Below, piece by piece: positions 51,004 through 60,998 of a DNA stretch of 61,269 nt. The DNA is taken from NCBI RefSeq assembly GCF_012027395.1, contig NZ_SNUJ01000006.1:1-61269 (forward strand), given 5' to 3'. Position 1 is the first letter of the stretch. Each line of letters begins with the position of its first letter. The stretch is from Thermococcus sp. LS1 (GTDB lineage Archaea; Methanobacteriota_B; Thermococci; Thermococcales; Thermococcaceae). A program made the translations under genes and the position numbers. The notes beneath the pieces were generated by a model that saw nothing but the letters and a program-made list of their open reading frames with translations, ran no database searches and was not told the DNA's origin.

Positions 51004-51890
51004 TGCAGCTCGTCATAGCGAGCGGTAAGGGCGGCGTCGGAAAGAGCACCGTAACTGCTTCGCTCCTCTACCTTCTAAAGGATGAATACGACTTCGTGGC
51101 GGTGGATGCGGACGCAGATGCGCCGAACCTCGACCTCCTTCTCGGCGTCGAGCGCTGGGAAGATGAGAGGGGGCTGGTTGGCGCCAAGGTTGCTCGTATA
51201 AATACGGGGAGCTGCATCCGCTGCGGCATCTGTCAGGAACGCTGCCCCTACGACTGTATCAAGGTCATTGACGGCGACTACGTCGTGAGTGAGCTCACCT
51301 GTGAAGGCTGCAACGTCTGCGGTCTGGTCTGTCCGGTTCCAGGAACCATAACCCTCGAGGAAGTCCGCTCTGGGGTAATAAGGAAGACCACCACGAAGTA
51401 CGGCTTCCCGCTAATCTCCGCCCAGCTCGACGTCGGCAGGCCCAACAGCGGCAAGCTCGTAACCGAGGAGAAGGAGTGGGCGAAGAGCCTGATGAAGGAG
51501 CTTGGCCTTAAGCACATGATAGTGGACAGCGCAGCTGGAATAGGCTGTCAGGTTATAGCGAGCATCGGCGGTGCAGATTTGACAATACTCATTGCCGAGC
51601 CGACGCCAGCCTCCCTCAGCGATGTTCAGAGGGCTTATAGGGTCGTTCAGCACTTCAGGCAGCCGGCTTACCTCATAATCAACAAGGCCGACTTCAACCC
51701 GGGATTTAAAGCCCTCCACGAGTGGGCAGAGAGCGAGGGAATCCCGATACTCGGCGAGGTTCCCTACGACAGGGCGGTACCGAAGAGCATGGGGATGCTC
51801 AAGCCTGTTGTGGAGGCCTTTCCAGACTCAAAGGCATCCCAGGCGATAAAAGAAATTGCCGAGAGGGTTAAGGTTGAAATACTGAAATGA
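51003..51890 (+). CDS. MinD-superfamily ATPase with ferredoxin insert (2)
   Basis: 295 residues. Walker A GKGGVGKST near residues 8-16, ferredoxin insert CIRCGICQERCPYDC and CEGCNVCGLVCPVPG, then DSAAGIGCQ and EPTPASLSD. Paralogue of the upstream gene and translationally coupled to it (ATG shares a base with its stop, GGAGGTGGTGAG before). The pair likely works as a heterodimer. Confidence 0.88.
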   Translation: MQLVIASGKGGVGKSTVTASLLYLLKDEYDFVAVDADADAPNLDLLLGVERWEDERGLVGAKVARINTGSCIRCGICQERCPYDCIKVIDGDYVVSELTCEGCNVCGLVCPVPGTITLEEVRSGVIRKTTTKYGFPLISAQLDVGRPNSGKLVTEEKEWAKSLMKELGLKHMIVDSAAGIGCQVIASIGGADLTILIAEPTPASLSDVQRAYRVVQHFRQPAYLIINKADFNPGFKALHEWAESEGIPILGEVPYDRAVPKSMGMLKPVVEAFPDSKASQAIKEIAERVKVEILK

Positions 51891-52034
51891 ATCCACAGTT
51901 TCGGAATTCCCTCTTCCCATTTCTTATCCTTGTTAGAGCTCGTGCGTGGTCTGGTTCTGTAACCTTTCGTGGTTTGTGGCAAAGGCAACCCAAACCTTAA
52001 AAGCCTCCCATCCAAATCCAATCGGTGGTGCAAA

Positions 52035-52478
52035 ATGGCGGAGAGAAACGAGCAGCTTGAAAGGCTCGCTTACGAGTATCAGCTCCTGCAGGCTCAGGCT
52101 CAGCTTTTAGCCCAGAACCTTGAGCTCCTAACCCTCGGAAGGAACGAGTTCCAGGCCGTTAAGGAGACCCTCGAGGAGCTCAAAAAGGTCGAGGAGGAGA
52201 AGCCAGAAATTCTGGTGCCCATCGGCGCGGGCTCCTTCCTGAAAGGCATGATAGTGGACAAGAACAGCGCGATAGTCAGCGTCGGTTCTGGCTATGCTAT
52301 CGAGAAGAGCCTCGACGACGCTATAGGCTACCTAGATGCCAGAATAAAAGAGTATGACGAGGCAATAAGGAAGACGCAGGAGGCTCTGGCAAAGCTTGAG
52401 GGTCAGCTCCAGGAGCTTGCCCAGAAGGCACAGAAGCTCCAGCAGGAAGCTGCGATGGACTTCAGCGTGAAGAAGTGA
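52035..52478 (+). CDS. pfdA: prefoldin subunit alpha
   Basis: 147 residues. Two long coiled-coil helices (about 4-50 and 95-140) around a central beta hairpin ([29 protein letters not shown]). Captures unfolded proteins and passes them to the group II chaperonin. GGTGGTG precedes the ATG at 52035; the upstream frame extension is rejected. Confidence 0.95.
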   Translation: MAERNEQLERLAYEYQLLQAQAQLLAQNLELLTLGRNEFQAVKETLEELKKVEEEKPEILVPIGAGSFLKGMIVDKNSAIVSVGSGYAIEKSLDDAIGYLDARIKEYDEAIRKTQEALAKLEGQLQELAQKAQKLQQEAAMDFSVKK

Positions 52479-52560
52479 TATTTTCGAGCTTCTTCTCCCC
52501 CACTTTTGCGGGTTTGAAAAGCAAAATTGGGAGATAATATTTTAAACTTTTCCTGTCACA

Positions 52561-54039
52561 ATGCATTTTAAGATGCAGAAGTTGAGATTGACATCAGCCG
52601 TGCTTACACTCATGCTTCTTCTGACGACGCTTGGGTTAGCTGTGCCTAGCATTAACGTTTCCGTACAGGAGATTGGTGTTGGTGCTCAGAAAGTAGTATC
52701 TCCTGTACTTCAGGGATCTATATGGTTCAATACGGGATTGACCAGTGGTGAGCTTGTATTCTCTAACGATCTGCCCGGGGGCACTAAGATTTATGTCATG
52801 TTATATGATTCCGGCGGGAATCTTCTGGCATATAACTACACCATCCAGCTAACGACTATCCTTTCGGCTGGCAGTGTTCTTAGGTATAGTTTGAATAATC
52901 CTGCCGGAGCTACGCGATCCCAGGTGAGTTATGCCCACGTTGTTGTGTTGTCTCCGGAATATGAGACAACTATTGTCTCAGGAAATATCCATGTCAACAC
53001 ACAGAAGTTGGGCCTTGGAGTTTCGGATACAACAAAATTCTGCACTCCAATAACGATAACGGAAAACAGCGGAAATACACTCTATAACTACAGCGTCGAG
53101 ATTGTAATTGATGACTCTGCGACTACCAACCCCGAACTATGGAAACTTGACTGGAATATCGTGAATGGAAGCAACCTCTATTTCACAGATGACAACGACA
53201 GGCCTTTGTACTTCTGGATTCAGCAGCTTGATACAAACAACAGGATTGCGGTTTTTTGGGTTAATATCCCATATCTGCCGGCTAATGGAAAAGTTGTGGT
53301 GTGTCTAAACTACGGTGTGTGGCCTAACCCTTACAATAAATATCAGGACTTATACAAGGTATTTCTGTTCGTTGATGACTTTAACACGTTTAATCCAGAT
53401 GCCTGGGATAGTAACAGCCAGGTTACAGTGAACAACGGAATATTGACTCTTAATGGGGGTCAGTGGGTATGGACAAAGCAGAATTTTGGAGAACATTATG
53501 CTGTCCATATGTTGGCATATCTCGGTTACGAGAATGGCACACAATTTAAAAATGCTCCAAACACAGCGAAAAGATATTACTCCCTTGGACCATTCATTAT
53601 GGGGTATATCTCCCCTTCTGATGTTGCATACTCCGAAGGAATAGGTGGGAGATATGGTGGGATTTTCGTACAAGACGCAAAAGGAGAACTAACTTTCACT
53701 CTTCCCGATGATCCTGACTCGAATGGTTACTGGGACGCTTCCATATCAAGTCCCCAGTATACTTGGAACCAGTGGACATATCTAACGGTTACCCTTTACA
53801 ACGGCAACTTGGTGTTTTACCAGAAAACCTCAGGCTGGAACTGGGGTAACATTAGTACTTATATTCAGATGTCAAGCTATACTGTTACCATATCTGGGGA
53901 TGGAAGAATAGGTATAGGGCAGTGGAGCGGAGGTCCTAGTTATTACGGGTGGATAGTTGTTCGCAACTACGTTGACCCAGAACCCTCTGTCTCTGTCGGG
54001 TACTGGTACTATCAGCTCACGTTCTATCCTCGGACTTGA
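52561..54039 (+). CDS. secreted DUF2341-type surface protein
   Basis: 492 residues. An N-terminal signal sequence (about 10-30, LTSAVLTLMLLLTTLGLAVP) is followed by a beta-sandwich region, then a DUF2341-like domain (about 165-265; YNYSVEIVIDDS, VWPNPYN) and a lectin/LamG-like beta domain to the end, rich in Tyr, Trp and Asn. Probably a cell-surface or S-layer-associated protein that may bind sugars. AT-rich relative to neighbours. No Shine-Dalgarno motif; TATTTTAAAC about 22 bases upstream indicates a leaderless mRNA. The 3' end overlaps the convergent epimerase gene by 23 bases. Confidence 0.75.
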   Translation: MHFKMQKLRLTSAVLTLMLLLTTLGLAVPSINVSVQEIGVGAQKVVSPVLQGSIWFNTGLTSGELVFSNDLPGGTKIYVMLYDSGGNLLAYNYTIQLTTILSAGSVLRYSLNNPAGATRSQVSYAHVVVLSPEYETTIVSGNIHVNTQKLGLGVSDTTKFCTPITITENSGNTLYNYSVEIVIDDSATTNPELWKLDWNIVNGSNLYFTDDNDRPLYFWIQQLDTNNRIAVFWVNIPYLPANGKVVVCLNYGVWPNPYNKYQDLYKVFLFVDDFNTFNPDAWDSNSQVTVNNGILTLNGGQWVWTKQNFGEHYAVHMLAYLGYENGTQFKNAPNTAKRYYSLGPFIMGYISPSDVAYSEGIGGRYGGIFVQDAKGELTFTLPDDPDSNGYWDASISSPQYTWNQWTYLTVTLYNGNLVFYQKTSGWNWGNISTYIQMSSYTVTISGDGRIGIGQWSGGPSYYGWIVVRNYVDPEPSVSVGYWYYQLTFYPRT

Positions 54040-54973
54040 CTGTTAGGTCACGCGCTTTGTTGTTCTTATACCACTCCACAGTCTTCTTCAGTCCATCCTC
54101 CAGTGTCCATTCCGGCTCAAAACCGAGTTTCCTAATCTCGCTTATGTCTGCCTGACTGTGTCTTATATCTCCCGGCCTTGGCTTGTCGAAGAGTATCGAG
54201 CTGGTGGCGTTGGTTATTTCAATTATTTTCATCGCCAGCTCAAGAATAGTTGTCTGCCTCCCAGTTGCGACGTTGAAGACCCTTCCATTGGCTTTTCTGC
54301 TCTCTGCAACCAGGATGTTGGCCCTGACAACGTCCTTGACATAGATGAAGTCTCTCGTCTGCTTTCCGTCGCCGAAGATTACGAGCGGCTCGTTCTTCAG
54401 CGCACGGTTGATGAAGATGCTTATAACCCCCGCGTACTGGTTGGCACTCTGCCTCGGGCCGAAGACGTTGAAGTAGCGCAGGGAAACTGCTGGTATCCCA
54501 TAGAGCTCGTTGAAAACTCTAAGGTACTGCTCTGCCGTTAGCTTCGTGACGCCATAAGGAGAGAGTGGTTTCGGCGTTTCCATCTCTTTGAGCGGCAGAT
54601 TCGGATTGTCGCCATAAACAGCGGCGGAAGATGCGAAAATCAGCTTTCCATGACCTTCCATCAGGGCTCTCAAAATGTTGAGCGTGCCTATAACGTTGAC
54701 CTCTTCCGTGAAAATCGGGTCCCTAACGCTCTCGACGACGCTGACTTGGGCAGCCTCGTGAAAAACGTAATCGGCGTGGCTTATCAGCTCGGCTATCGAT
54801 TCGTAGTCCCTGATGTCGGCCTGAACGAACTTCGCCGCCGGCGGAACGTTTTCCCTCTTTCCAGTGTGGAGGTTGTCGATGACGATTACCTCGTTATCTT
54901 TGCTTAGTTCCCAGGCAATATGGGAGCCGATGAAGCCTGCCCCTCCAGTAACCACGACCAGCTTGTTTCTCAT
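54017..54973 (-). CDS. NAD-dependent nucleotide-sugar epimerase (GalE-like)
   Basis: 318 residues, extended short-chain dehydrogenase. GGAGFIGS (10-17) binds NAD, catalytic Tyr140 and Lys144 in SPYGVTK, Ser in FASSAAVYG. Likely UDP-glucose 4-epimerase or a related C4 epimerase feeding glycan synthesis; substrate not determinable. The last residues (DLTVKSEDRT) may be affected by the overlap with the DUF2341 gene. Confidence 0.85.
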   Translation of the reverse strand: MRNKLVVVTGGAGFIGSHIAWELSKDNEVIVIDNLHTGKRENVPPAAKFVQADIRDYESIAELISHADYVFHEAAQVSVVESVRDPIFTEEVNVIGTLNILRALMEGHGKLIFASSAAVYGDNPNLPLKEMETPKPLSPYGVTKLTAEQYLRVFNELYGIPAVSLRYFNVFGPRQSANQYAGVISIFINRALKNEPLVIFGDGKQTRDFIYVKDVVRANILVAESRKANGRVFNVATGRQTTILELAMKIIEITNATSSILFDKPRPGDIRHSQADISEIRKLGFEPEWTLEDGLKKTVEWYKNNKARDLTVKSEDRT

Positions 54974-55107
54974 CTCTCTACCCCCGTAAGTAGTGTTTGC
55001 CGTGGGTTTTAACCTTTTGCCGTCTCTTTCCGCGGGATTTTAACAGATTTTTGTCTAATTCGAAACTGTTATAAGGCCCCTATTGACTTAAACTTGGGTA
55101 AGGAGCC

Positions 55108-56127
55108 ATGCCGAGCTACATAGTTGTTGGTGGTCAATGGGGAGATGAGGGCAAGGGCTCTCTTATAGCCTACCTGGCCCTAAAGGATGAGCCTCAAATC
55201 ATAGCACGCGGCGGCGTTGGGACGAACGCGGGCCACAGCGTCTTCATCAACGGCAGGAAATACGCAGTCAGACAGCTCCCAACAGGCTTTATGCAGACTA
55301 AAGCTAGGCTTCTCGTCGGGGCTGGAGTTCTTGTTGACCCTGAGGTCTTTTTCCATGAGCTCGAACACCTGAAGGAGTTCAACGTTGCCGAAAGGGTTGG
55401 CATTGATTACCGTTGCGCCATTATAGAGCCAAGACACAAGGAGCGCGATAGAACGAGCAGCTATCTGCACGACAAAATCGGAACCACGGGTTCCGGCTGT
55501 GGACCGGCAAACGCTGATAGGGTCATGCGTATGGCAAAACAGGCGAAGGACATCAAGGAGCTGGAACCATATCTCACGGACGTTGCCCAAGAAATTAACG
55601 ACGCGCTCGATGAAGGCAAGCTGGTTCTCATCGAGGGCACACAGGGCTTTGGACTGAGCCTCTACTATGGTACTTACCCCTACGTGACCTCGAAGGATAC
55701 AACCGCTTCAGCCATAGCCAGCGACGTCGGAATCGGGCCTACGAAGGTCGACGATGTCATAGTCGTCTTCAAGAGCTTTCCGACGCGCGTTGGGGAAGGC
55801 CCGATTCCGACAGAGATGAGTGCTGAGGAAGCTGAGAGACTCGGTCTCGTCGAGTACGGCACTGTCACAGGAAGGCGCAGGCGCGTCGGCTGGTTCGACT
55901 TCGAGTTCGCGCGCTATTCGGCGAGGCTCAACGGGGCGACGATGCTGGCTATAACAATGCTCGACAAGTACGACAAAGAAGCCTTCGGCGTTACCGACTA
56001 CGACAAGCTGCCAAGGAAGGCGAGGGAGTTCATAGAAGAAATAGAGGAAAGGGTCGGCGTTCCGGTTGGCATAATCAAGACTGGTCCTGAGCTTGAGCAC
56101 GTGATTGATAGGAGAGATACTCTCTGA
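55108..56127 (+). CDS. purA: adenylosuccinate synthetase, short archaeal form
   Basis: 339 residues, the compact thermococcal form (bacterial PurA is about 430). [10 protein letters not shown] (8-17) is the IMP/GTP loop; [17 protein letters not shown] and [10 protein letters not shown] follow. Converts IMP to adenylosuccinate, the substrate of PurB at 36.1 kb. TATA-like TTATAAGG about 35 bases upstream. The 3' end overlaps the convergent hydrolase gene by 53 bases. Confidence 0.95.
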   Translation: MPSYIVVGGQWGDEGKGSLIAYLALKDEPQIIARGGVGTNAGHSVFINGRKYAVRQLPTGFMQTKARLLVGAGVLVDPEVFFHELEHLKEFNVAERVGIDYRCAIIEPRHKERDRTSSYLHDKIGTTGSGCGPANADRVMRMAKQAKDIKELEPYLTDVAQEINDALDEGKLVLIEGTQGFGLSLYYGTYPYVTSKDTTASAIASDVGIGPTKVDDVIVVFKSFPTRVGEGPIPTEMSAEEAERLGLVEYGTVTGRRRRVGWFDFEFARYSARLNGATMLAITMLDKYDKEAFGVTDYDKLPRKAREFIEEIEERVGVPVGIIKTGPELEHVIDRRDTL

Positions 56128-56917
56128 TTCCCTTTTCTTCCTCTGCGTGTGCTACGAACCACTCAACTATCGTTCTGTGGAACTCATCCCCCCACTCTGG
56201 ATCCTCGAATATCTCGTGGTAGGTCCCTTCAAACTCCTTCAAGGCCTTGTCCTTGGCCTTAAGCTTCTCGAAAAGCCTTCTCGCTCCTTCTGGTGGGGTT
56301 ATGATGTCTCCCGTACCGACAATGAGCAGAATCGGCACCGCTATTTTTTCAGCCTCTTTGTGCGCCAGCTCCATGTTCTCGAAGATGCTCCTCCCGAGCT
56401 TTGCCGAAATCTTGTCATGGACGAGTTCATCTTTGATGTACCTCTCGACTGCATCGGGGTTTCTGGAGAGGAGCTTGGGATCGAGGCCGTTGCTCAGCGT
56501 TACCCCCGGCGCGATTTTTCCGAGGAACTTCGCGAGGGTGACCATGAATTCCGGCGTCTTTGGGCTCTTAGCGAGTGCTGGTGAGGAAGCGACGACTCCC
56601 CTTATCCTATCCGGCCTCGTTTCGGCGTAGCGGATTACGGTTAGACCGCCCATGCTATGGCCGAAGAGGAACGGTTTTTCTCCAATTTCCTCAATGATGC
56701 TGTCGATGATCTTCATAGCTTCCTCAACGCTCGTGTGTCCCCTTTTGCCGCCGCTCTTCCCGTGTCCTGGCCAGTCGAAGGTGTAGACGGCAAAGCCTGC
56801 CTCATTGAGCATCCCTATCAGCTGCTCGTATCTCCCGCTGTGCTCCCCTAATCCATGAACCAGAACAACCCATCCGATTCTTGGCTCACCGAACTTGGCT
56901 TTGTAAACATCAATCAT
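56075..56917 (-). CDS. alpha/beta hydrolase (lysophospholipase/monoacylglycerol lipase-like)
   Basis: 280 residues. Oxyanion-hole [10 protein letters not shown] (21-30), nucleophile elbow GHSMGG with Ser88, Asp in [10 protein letters not shown] and His in GTYHEIFED. The lysophospholipase/monoglyceride lipase group is closest; natural substrate unknown. GGCGGTGG precedes the ATG at 56917. The C-terminal 15-20 residues run into purA on the other strand and look non-conserved (SRAQAQDQS), perhaps a drifted stop. Confidence 0.85.
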   Translation of the reverse strand: MIDVYKAKFGEPRIGWVVLVHGLGEHSGRYEQLIGMLNEAGFAVYTFDWPGHGKSGGKRGHTSVEEAMKIIDSIIEEIGEKPFLFGHSMGGLTVIRYAETRPDRIRGVVASSPALAKSPKTPEFMVTLAKFLGKIAPGVTLSNGLDPKLLSRNPDAVERYIKDELVHDKISAKLGRSIFENMELAHKEAEKIAVPILLIVGTGDIITPPEGARRLFEKLKAKDKALKEFEGTYHEIFEDPEWGDEFHRTIVEWFVAHAEEEKGIREYLSYQSRAQAQDQS

Positions 56918-56991
56918 AGCCACCGCCAGTTATAAAATTGGGAAAAGAAGAATTTAACATTTTCCAATGCCAGGATTCCGAAAACAAAGGG

Positions 56992-57648
56992 TTAAGAAGA
57001 AAATGGTCCTTCCTTCAGTTTTTCCTTGGCGAATTCTATGATCTTCTTGATGTCATCCTCTATCGTATCCGGTTCGGGCTTCATCAGCACATAGAACACG
57101 TTGGTCTTCGGCGTGAGCGAGATGTGCTTGATGTTTGTTGGCTTGGAGAGGTTCTCGACGAGATATTTAAGCAGTTCAACGTCGCGTCTCTTTTCGTAAA
57201 GTGCCTCGTACTTCTTGCCCGCTATCTCCACAATTTCCTTCTGAAGGAGTTCTTCGTCTTCAATCTTGGGCTTTATGCGGTAGTAGCCCTTCTGTATGAG
57301 GTGGGCCTCACGCTTTATTCTGGATTCCGGCTTTATTACAATGTAGAGCTTGTCGTGCCTGCTTGTGAGGAGAGCTATGGGGAAGTAGAGGATGCTCTGC
57401 CTCGGCAAAAGCGTCAGCGTGTACTCAAACTTCCTGATGTTGTCGCGGTTCACCTTGTAGTAAGCCCTGAAGCCGATGTAGCCGCCGAGCCAGACGTAGT
57501 CCTTGTCCTCGGGCTTAACAACATCCTCAATGCTTCTCAGGTAGTGCTGCATTATCTGGAGGTTCAGCTTTCTGCCTTTGAAGAACTGTATAGATGAAAC
57601 GGCCGCAAGGACCATAATCGCCAGTATAAACCCGGACGTTATCTCCAT
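56992..57648 (-). CDS. single-helix membrane protein of unknown function
   Basis: 218 residues: one N-terminal membrane helix (about 7-22), then a cytosolic alpha/beta part (GGYIGFRAYYKVNRDN, DKLYIVIKPESRIKRE, TKPTNIKHISLTPK-like end). No family recognised. GAGGAGG precedes the ATG, two bases after the stop of the 57651 gene, so it closes the ArsA operon. Confidence 0.65.
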   Translation of the reverse strand: MEITSGFILAIMVLAAVSSIQFFKGRKLNLQIMQHYLRSIEDVVKPEDKDYVWLGGYIGFRAYYKVNRDNIRKFEYTLTLLPRQSILYFPIALLTSRHDKLYIVIKPESRIKREAHLIQKGYYRIKPKIEDEELLQKEIVEIAGKKYEALYEKRRDVELLKYLVENLSKPTNIKHISLTPKTNVFYVLMKPEPDTIEDDIKKIIEFAKEKLKEGPFSS

Positions 57649-57650
57649 GA

Positions 57651-57959
57651 TTAGACCTCCTCGATCGGGTAATACCGCTGCAAAGTCATATCATCCACTA
57701 TCTCAAAGTATCCCAACTTATCCTCTAAAACCTTTACCATGTCCTTAACAATTCTCGCCTGAAGCGGCCAGGTGATGGCCATGGCAAAAGGTTTGGGGGG
57801 AGTGTTCCTTGCGAAGGCCACGTAGATAGTGGTTTTGTCTTCTTCCGCGACTATTTTCGTGACGAGGCCTTCACTGACTATGTCCTGTTCCGTAAAGGGA
57901 TTTTTAACTGTCCTCAGCAGTTCCAGTATCTCCTCAGGTCTCAAGCACCATACCTCCAA
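57651..57959 (-). CDS. small alpha/beta protein of the MIP18/PaaD type or unknown
   Basis: About 97-102 residues. PEEILELLRTVKNPFTEQDIVSEGLV-like opening (quoted as EEILELLRTVKNPF and EQDIVSEGLV) resembles MIP18/PaaD (DUF59) proteins, which work with P-loop ATPases in Fe-S assembly, but the usual Cys is not seen, so the call is tentative. It overlaps the ArsA-like gene's end. The start is either the ATG at 57959 or the TTG at 57944, which has GGAGGT seven bases before it. Confidence 0.6.
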   Translation of the reverse strand: MEVWCLRPEEILELLRTVKNPFTEQDIVSEGLVTKIVAEEDKTTIYVAFARNTPPKPFAMAITWPLQARIVKDMVKVLEDKLGYFEIVDDMTLQRYYPIEEV

Positions 57960-58926
57960 GCCTTTCGAGCCACTCCATCCCTCTGGGCTCTTCCGCGAAC
58001 ATGGGTATCTTCACGACGTCGATGCCCTTGAATTTCCTCTCGATCTCCTTTAAAACTCTCTCCTGAGCTTCAAGTTTGACCTTCAGCTCTGGTATGTCCT
58101 TCTCCAGCGTTATGACTTTGTTTATGACTATCATGTTGAAGGGCACCCCGAACTTCTTCAGGCTCTCGTAGGCTCTCTCCGTTTCGTAGAGCGGGAGCAT
58201 CTCGGGGTTTATGACTGCGACGACACTCGTTCTGTTGGGGTCTGTTATGACCTTTTCGACGAAGGCAACCTCCTCACGGTAGGCCTTGAGCTCCTGCATG
58301 ACTGCATCTTCTTCCTCTTCCTTGGGCAGGGTGAACTCCTCGCCATCAATCACGAACTTCTGCTCTCCCTGTATCTTGGCTATCGCGCGCCTTCTCTCGA
58401 GGATCTTTCTCCTTATCTCTATCAGCTTGTTCGCCCAGATGAGGGAGATTTTCGGTAAAGCGAGAACCCTCAAGGTTAGGCCAGTTGGCGGTGTATCAAA
58501 CACTATCACGTCCCACTCCTTTCCTTCGACCAGTATCTCTCTCACGGCCTCCAGCGTTGCATACTCCTCTATGCCCGGCGAGTAGCTGAGAACCTCGAAG
58601 TACTTCTCCAGATTTATGACAGTCAGGTAGCGGTACATGTGCTTGAGGTTCTTCTCTAGGTGCTTAAGGTAGACCTTAATCAGTTTCTCCATGTCAAGCT
58701 CGCTGGCGTAGAGGTTTTCCATCAGCTTCTTGGGTTTGTCGTTCAGCTTTACCATGAACACATCGCCGAGGTTGTGGGCGGGGTCAAGCGATACGATGAG
58801 CGTTTTATATCCTTTCTTAGCCAGGGCAACGGCTAAAGAGGCGCTCGTCGTTGTTTTGCCAACGCCACCCTTTCCGATGACGAATATCGTCCTGAAATCC
58901 TCTTTTGGAAGCAGGTACTCCCTCAT
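57934..58926 (-). CDS. ArsA/Get3-family ATPase
   Basis: 330 residues. Walker A GKGGVGKTT (18-26), switch I SLDPAHNLGD, Walker B VFDTPPTGLTLRVL, A-loop VINPEML. Single-domain ArsA relatives include Get3, which inserts tail-anchored proteins; thermococcal ones are uncharacterised. No CxxC dimer motif was noticed. The gene is within an operon of a TTG-started small protein, this ATPase, a DUF59-like protein and a membrane protein, which suggests a membrane-targeting or cofactor-loading unit. Confidence 0.85.
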   Translation of the reverse strand: MREYLLPKEDFRTIFVIGKGGVGKTTTSASLAVALAKKGYKTLIVSLDPAHNLGDVFMVKLNDKPKKLMENLYASELDMEKLIKVYLKHLEKNLKHMYRYLTVINLEKYFEVLSYSPGIEEYATLEAVREILVEGKEWDVIVFDTPPTGLTLRVLALPKISLIWANKLIEIRRKILERRRAIAKIQGEQKFVIDGEEFTLPKEEEEDAVMQELKAYREEVAFVEKVITDPNRTSVVAVINPEMLPLYETERAYESLKKFGVPFNMIVINKVITLEKDIPELKVKLEAQERVLKEIERKFKGIDVVKIPMFAEEPRGMEWLERLGGMVLET

Positions 58927-58935
58927 GCTCTCACC

Positions 58936-59202
58936 TCAGTCTATGTCGAACATTCCAGCAACTTCCGCGAAGATGTCATCCAGGTCAACGGCTCTCTGCT
59001 GCATGACGTGCATCTCTCTCACCATGTGAGGCATCAGCCTTATGACGAGCGTCGTCGGTGGTGATGGGATTCCCACGAAGGCCCCCATTAGTACCAGTGC
59101 GAAGACATTCTCAAGCTCCCTCAGCTCGAACTCTATATACTCCGTTGACTGCTGTCTGAACGACTCCATAAAACCCCTGAGAAACTGCTTTATCGGCTCC
59201 AA
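58936..59202 (-). CDS. small protein of unknown function, TTG start
   Basis: 88 residues, helical, with amphipathic segments (FRQQSTEYIEFELRELENVF, MVREMHVMQQRAVDLDD) and a hydrophobic middle with Pro (GIPSPPTTLVIRLMP). No family recognised. The start is TTG with GGAGGTG seven bases before it; no better ATG exists near the site. It precedes the ArsA-like gene by nine bases. Confidence 0.7.
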   Translation of the reverse strand: MEPIKQFLRGFMESFRQQSTEYIEFELRELENVFALVLMGAFVGIPSPPTTLVIRLMPHMVREMHVMQQRAVDLDDIFAEVAGMFDID

Positions 59203-59242
59203 TGGTTTTCACCTCCAAAAACAAAATAAAAAAGGAAAGGGT

Positions 59243-60943
59243 TCAAGCGGCGGTGTACTCCTCGGCCGGCTTCTTCCAGGCGGCGTACCAGTCGACGACG
59301 AGGAGCAGGTTGAGGAGCAGGCCGACGATGGTGATAAGGGACACCCAGAATCCAGGCTTGATGACGACAAGGAACCAGACAAGTGCTGCCGTCACTGTAA
59401 TCCACAGGAAGAGCGCGGGGATGACTACTGCCCACTTCCATGCTCCCTCTGGCCTCTGAACCTTTGCAACCCACAGGGAAGCTGTCATCATCGCAATACT
59501 TGCCAGCATCTGGTTCATACCGCTGAAAGCCGGCCAGATGATAAGCCAGCTTCCACCCCAGGCCATGTAGATACCGAAAATGGCAAGGATTACTGATGCG
59601 ACCCACTTGTTCTTGAGGATTTCGGGTCCGTGGACCATCTCCATGATCTCTTGCCAGGCGAACCTGCCAAGCCTGGTGGCAGTGTCGAGGGTCGTGAGAG
59701 CGAAAGCCGAGACCCAGAGGCTGGCGAAGACTGCGCCGGTCTTGAATGGGATTCCAAATGCATCTTCAAGACCGTAGGCGTAGCTCTTGGCGAAGATTCC
59801 GACCTTTATTCCGTTCTTGACGACCTGGATGGCATACTGCTGCCCCCAGTTGTTGACGTCAACAGGGATGTTCATGGTCTGGAAGACCTGGAGTCCGTAT
59901 ATGGCGATGGAAGCTATGACGATGGTTGAGAGGAAGCCCTCGGTGAACATACCGCCGTAGCCGACCATAAGGCCGTGAAGCTCATTGTCAAGCTGCTTGG
60001 ATGTGGTACCAGAACCGACAATGGAGTGGAATCCACTAAGCGCACCGCACGCGATGACGAGCGGTATTGTTGGCCAGAACGGCGATGGCTTGCCACCGAC
60101 GACGTTGGCAGACCAGGTGGTGAAGGCTGGGGCTGTAAAGGTTCCAACACCCTTAAGGCCGACAACTATGAACGCCAGACCACCAAGGATAAGGCCAAAC
60201 CACAGGATATAGGCGTTCAGGTAGTCTCTCGGCTGGAGCAGAATCCAGACCGGCAGTGAGGAGGCCACGATGATGTAAAGTCCAAGAACGATGTACCAGG
60301 TCTGCTTGCTGGCGACTATCGGGAACTGGAAGCCAATCCATATTGCTATGATGAGAAGTACTATTCCGATGATTGTACCGACTTTAAAGTCTATCTGCAC
60401 TTTGTAGAGGAGGTATCCGAGGATCACAGCAACTACCAGGAAGAGCAGCGAGGCTGTCGCAGCTTCTGGAGTTCCAACGAAAATTCCGGATATAACTGCT
60501 GCGAATGCTGCTATTACAAGTACCAGAGCGAACCAAACGTAAAGCTCAAAGGCCATGCTGGTTCTCTTGCTCATGAGCTTTCCGGCAATCCACTGGATGG
60601 ACTTACCATCGTAGCGTACCGATGACATTAATGCCAGATAGTCATGGACAGCACCGATGAAGACGTTTCCGAACCAGACCCACAGGAGTCCTGGCAACCA
60701 TCCCCAGGCCATTGCCACGGCTGGACCGACGATAGGTCCTGCACCTGCTATTGAAGCGAAGTGGTGGCCGTAGAGAACCATTGGGTGTGCCGGGACGTAG
60801 TCAACGCCGTCGTAAAGCCTGTGTGCCGGGGTGGGTCTGTTGGGATCGGCCTTGACGACCTTACTCTGTAGCTTTCTTCCATAGGCCATGTACATCACAA
60901 CGTATATGGCAGCCGCTATCAATATTATTACAGCGGAGTTCAT
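59243..60943 (-). CDS. cstA: CstA-family transporter
   Basis: 566 residues with about 14-16 membrane helices. The N-terminal YDGVDYVPAHPMVLYGHHFASIAGAGPIVGPA-type segment (seen here as YVPAHPMVLYGHHF and IAGAGPIVGPA) is the CstA hallmark. CstA proteins import peptides or pyruvate during starvation. GGAGGTG sets the ATG at 60943; the longer frame upstream contains the TATA box (CATATAAATG at 60989-60998) and is rejected. Confidence 0.93.
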   Translation of the reverse strand: MNSAVIILIAAAIYVVMYMAYGRKLQSKVVKADPNRPTPAHRLYDGVDYVPAHPMVLYGHHFASIAGAGPIVGPAVAMAWGWLPGLLWVWFGNVFIGAVHDYLALMSSVRYDGKSIQWIAGKLMSKRTSMAFELYVWFALVLVIAAFAAVISGIFVGTPEAATASLLFLVVAVILGYLLYKVQIDFKVGTIIGIVLLIIAIWIGFQFPIVASKQTWYIVLGLYIIVASSLPVWILLQPRDYLNAYILWFGLILGGLAFIVVGLKGVGTFTAPAFTTWSANVVGGKPSPFWPTIPLVIACGALSGFHSIVGSGTTSKQLDNELHGLMVGYGGMFTEGFLSTIVIASIAIYGLQVFQTMNIPVDVNNWGQQYAIQVVKNGIKVGIFAKSYAYGLEDAFGIPFKTGAVFASLWVSAFALTTLDTATRLGRFAWQEIMEMVHGPEILKNKWVASVILAIFGIYMAWGGSWLIIWPAFSGMNQMLASIAMMTASLWVAKVQRPEGAWKWAVVIPALFLWITVTAALVWFLVVIKPGFWVSLITIVGLLLNLLLVVDWYAAWKKPAEEYTAA

Positions 60944-60988
60944 GGTTGCACCTCCGAGGAAGTTTTCGCAGTAGTGTAAAATTGTGTT

Positions 60989-60998
60989 CATATAAATG
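60989..60998 (-). promoter_or_regulatory. cstA TATA box
   Basis: CATTTATATG on the minus strand, about 50 bases before the ATG, leaves room for a short leader with the GGAGGTG site. Confidence 0.55.
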
